34,547 bases of DNA from Flavobacteriales bacterium (GTDB taxonomy: Bacteria > Bacteroidota > Bacteroidia > Flavobacteriales_E > Vicingaceae), in contig CAJPFH010000065.1 of NCBI GenBank assembly GCA_905339165.1, positions 1 to 34,547 of the forward strand, written 5' to 3'. The notes beneath the pieces were generated by a model, which was not told where the DNA came from, searched no databases, and was given only the letters and a program-made list of their open reading frames with translations. How positions within the stretch are numbered: the stretch's first letter is position 1; the number at the start of each line of letters is the position of its first letter. Shown piece by piece: positions 32,763-34,547 of the stretch. A program made the position numbers and the translations under genes.

Positions 32763-34052
32763 ATGAACAACACAAAATCACAAGAACTCTACAATAAAGG
32801 ACTCAAACACTTAGTTGGCTCGGTTAATTCACCTGTTAGAGCATTTAAGTCGGTAGGTGGAAACCCTTTGTTTATCAAAAATGCTAAAGGCTCAAAAATT
32901 TATGATGTTGATGGAAACGAATACATTGATTTAGTTCTTTCCTATGGCCCAATGATTCTTGGACATGGAAATCAACATGTTATTGATGCCGTAACTAAAC
33001 AAGTTAACGAAGGATTTAGTTTTGGTGCAAGTACCGAAAATGAGATAATTTTAGCCGAAATGGTTTGTGCTGCTTTCCCAGGAATGGATAAAGTGCGTTT
33101 TGTAAACTCAGGAACAGAGGCCATTTTAAGTGCCATTCGTTTGGCAAGAGCTTTTACAAAAAAAAATAAAATCATCAAATTTGCTGGATGCTACCACGGA
33201 CACAGCGATGCACTGCTTGTTGCAGCAGGTTCAGGATTAGTAACCTATAGCTTACCAGGAAGTGCTGGCGTGCCAGATAGTGCAGTAAAAGATACGCTGA
33301 TTGCAGAATACAACAACATTCAAAGCGTAAAAGCACACATCGAAAAACACAACGATATTGCCGCAGTTTTTATTGAACCTATTGCAGGAAACATGGGCGT
33401 TGTAGTTCCTACCGATTCGTTTATCAAAGAACTTCGACAAATCACTCAAGATGCAGGAATATTATTGGTGGTTGATGAAGTAATGACTGGATTCCGTTCT
33501 AAATTTGGTGGAGCTCAAGATTTATTAGGCATACAAGCAGATATTACTTGTTTAGGAAAAGTAATTGGCGGTGGTTTTCCGGTTGGAGCTTACGGAGCAA
33601 GAGAAGAAATTATGAACCATGTCTCTCCGCTCGGAAGCATGTATCAGGCAGGAACATTATCAGGAAACCCTGTGGCTATGGCTGCCGGCATTTCTACGTT
33701 AACCGAATTAAAAGCTCAAAATCCATACGAGAAATTTAACCAACAAGCAGAACAATTGGAAAAAGCAATGCTTGATGCAGCCGCAACAAATGGAATTGAT
33801 TTAACCGTAAACCGATTTGGCTCTATGATAAATCCATTTTTCAGCAAAAAAACCATTACCAATTTCACTGAAGCTCAAGAATGTAATACGGCTCAATTCA
33901 CTAAGTTTTTCTGGGGCTTAATAGCAAACGGAATTTACATTCCGCCAAGTCAATTTGAAGCATGGTTTTTATCAAGTGTTATTTCTGATGAAGACATGGA
34001 AAAACTTGAAAAGGGCCTTAATAAGGCGATGAGAATGCTTGTACATAGCTAA
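32763..34052 (+). CDS. hemL: Glutamate-1-semialdehyde 2,1-aminomutase
   Basis: A 429-residue PLP enzyme that makes 5-aminolevulinate, following HemA in the C5 pathway. Substrate and cofactor marks are SVNSPVRAF (about 20-28), FVNSGTEAILSAIRLARAF (about 113-131), GCYHGHSDALL, VVDEVMTGFR (about 236-245) and the PLP Lys K266 (ITCLGKVIGGGFPVGAYG). Length is normal and the frame is intact. It is separated from hemB by 124 bases holding palindromic repeats, so it may be in the same transcript or have its own promoter; none is obvious. Its proline codon use differs from that of hemAC (more CCA, no CCC). Confidence 0.97.
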   Translation: MNNTKSQELYNKGLKHLVGSVNSPVRAFKSVGGNPLFIKNAKGSKIYDVDGNEYIDLVLSYGPMILGHGNQHVIDAVTKQVNEGFSFGASTENEIILAEMVCAAFPGMDKVRFVNSGTEAILSAIRLARAFTKKNKIIKFAGCYHGHSDALLVAAGSGLVTYSLPGSAGVPDSAVKDTLIAEYNNIQSVKAHIEKHNDIAAVFIEPIAGNMGVVVPTDSFIKELRQITQDAGILLVVDEVMTGFRSKFGGAQDLLGIQADITCLGKVIGGGFPVGAYGAREEIMNHVSPLGSMYQAGTLSGNPVAMAAGISTLTELKAQNPYEKFNQQAEQLEKAMLDAAATNGIDLTVNRFGSMINPFFSKKTITNFTEAQECNTAQFTKFFWGLIANGIYIPPSQFEAWFLSSVISDEDMEKLEKGLNKAMRMLVHS

Positions 34053-34055
34053 ATA

Positions 34056-34217
34056 AACGTGAGTTCGTATAAGGAGTTCAATTATAAGTTTTGTCGTATA
34101 GAGTAAATTTTCAGAGAAAATTTGTATCGAAATAGACAAAACGACTTGTTTTCGATACGAAAATCTTGCAGATTTTCACTCAGACTGACATCGTTTTGTT
34201 TATATCGAACTCATGTT
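34056..34217. repeat. Composite palindromic element (MITE-like)
   Basis: Near-perfect terminal inverted repeats: AACGTGAGTTCGTATAA at 34056-34072 and TATATCGAACTCATGTT at 34201-34217. The space between holds three hairpins: AAATTTTC (34105-34112) / GAAAATTT (34116-34123); GTATCGAAA (34124-34132) / TTTCGATAC (34150-34158); GAAAATCT (34159-34166) / AGATTTTC (34170-34177). There is no protein gene in it. It begins 3 bases after the hemL stop codon and looks like a non-autonomous mobile or REP-type unit. Confidence 0.6.
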
Positions 34218-34218
34218 A

Positions 34219-34329
34219 AATAAAGGCATCACCTACCTCTTCTACAACCTTTTCAAATGCAGATTCAGCATACATAAAACATGAGCCAACACCAAAAGAA
34301 ATAAGAATTGCAAAATAAATCTTGTTCTC
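34219..34329 (-). pseudogene. Possible gene fragment, no start
   Basis: A minus-strand open frame of 37 codons with coding-like composition (YFAILISFGVGSCFMYAESA, then FEKVVEEVGDAFI). It runs from just after an in-frame stop to a stop at 34216-34218, which touches the end of the palindromic element. There is no good start codon except an internal ATG. It may be the tail of a small membrane protein broken by the neighbouring element. Chance cannot be excluded. Confidence 0.2.
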
Positions 34330-34352
34330 TTATTTATTTTTCTCTACCTTTG
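34322..34352 (+). promoter_or_regulatory. Promoter of the last gene
   Basis: TTG at 34322-34324, 20 bases, then TACCTTTG at 34345-34352, a consensus Bacteroidota promoter. The ATG of the following gene is at 34379, 26 bases after the second box. Confidence 0.65.
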
Positions 34353-34378
34353 TATCAAATCTTTATAAAACACTCATT

Positions 34379-34547
34379 ATGAAGCACTTACCCCCCCCAT
34401 TTTTGGAACACTAAAAACTCTTGTGTTTGCGATATTTATTAATGTTACAAGCATGCTCCATACACAAAACAACAACTCTTGCCAAACGGCAGCCATTTTA
34501 AATCCGGTATTGGAATGTAACAGCCCGCAAACTTTTATTTTTGGTAA
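34379..34547 (+). CDS. Secreted protein, 5' end only, out of frame at a C8 tract
   Basis: From ATG 34379 the frame reads MKHLPPP, then hits a stop after 11 codons because of a run of eight C (34391-34398). If the run had nine C, the frame would join an open frame with no stop to the window end. That frame begins IFGTLKTLVFAIFINVTSML, a signal-peptide-like stretch, and goes on HTQNNNSCQTAAILNPVLEC, typical of Bacteroidota exported proteins. So this is the beginning of an exported protein, truncated by the window edge, either phase-variable or carrying a sequence error. A start within the open frame at GTG 34423 is possible but gives a short signal peptide. Confidence 0.55.

Overview
The window looks like a piece of a low-GC Bacteroidota chromosome (Flavobacteriia- or Cytophagia-like; I cannot place it further). 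Three large secreted proteins end in a type IX secretion (T9SS, Por/type A) sorting domain with a YPNP- or FPNP-like start. There are lipoprotein and SusC/TonB-plug modules of Bacteroidota type. Promoters fit the Bacteroidota form TTTG/TTG-N19-20-TAnnTTTG, and Shine-Dalgarno sites are mostly absent. I see no tRNA, rRNA, CRISPR array or transposase gene.

Layout. 1-2.85 kb holds a lipoprotein gene and a large T9SS cargo gene split by one in-frame TAG. 2.9-4.1 kb is pgk with a consensus promoter. 4.15-5.75 kb is a minus-strand three-gene unit: an outer-membrane-like protein, a small secreted protein and a stand-alone receiver. 6.06-7.27 kb has a NarL/LuxR-type response regulator, an unusual three-arm terminator and a small secreted protein. 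7.28-10.68 kb encodes a five-PAS histidine kinase and a small partner protein. 10.77-12.47 kb encodes a glycine-rich T9SS protein. 12.57-18.50 kb is a complete SUF iron-sulfur assembly operon (sufA-B-C-D-S-E-T-like), followed by lysS. 20.2-23.15 kb has a solitary ATPase and a seven-repeat beta-propeller T9SS protein. 23.3-26.0 kb is a TonB-plug / ECF sigma / anti-sigma-TPR operon. 26.1-28.6 kb has nfu, a gamma-carbonic-anhydrase-like gene and a small molybdenum cofactor operon. 28.7-34.05 kb is a C5-pathway tetrapyrrole cluster: a hemA-hemC fusion, hemD, hemB and hemL. The last 500 bases hold a composite palindromic element and the start of a secreted-protein gene with an out-of-frame run of eight C.

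How the genes work together. SufBCD with SufS/SufE, SufA, a SufT-like protein and the nearby Nfu make and deliver Fe-S clusters. HemA-HemC, HemL, HemB and HemD together run from glutamyl-tRNA to uroporphyrinogen III. The plug, sigma and anti-sigma genes form a compact candidate signalling unit whose receptor lacks a barrel.

Most of the window is housekeeping. The points I find most unusual are the hemA-hemC fusion with two replaced conserved arginines in its HemC half, the barrel-less TonB-plug gene in a sigma/anti-sigma operon, the C8 tract that puts a secreted-protein gene out of frame, the palindromic element that supplies the hemB stop codon, and the three-arm terminator after the response regulator.
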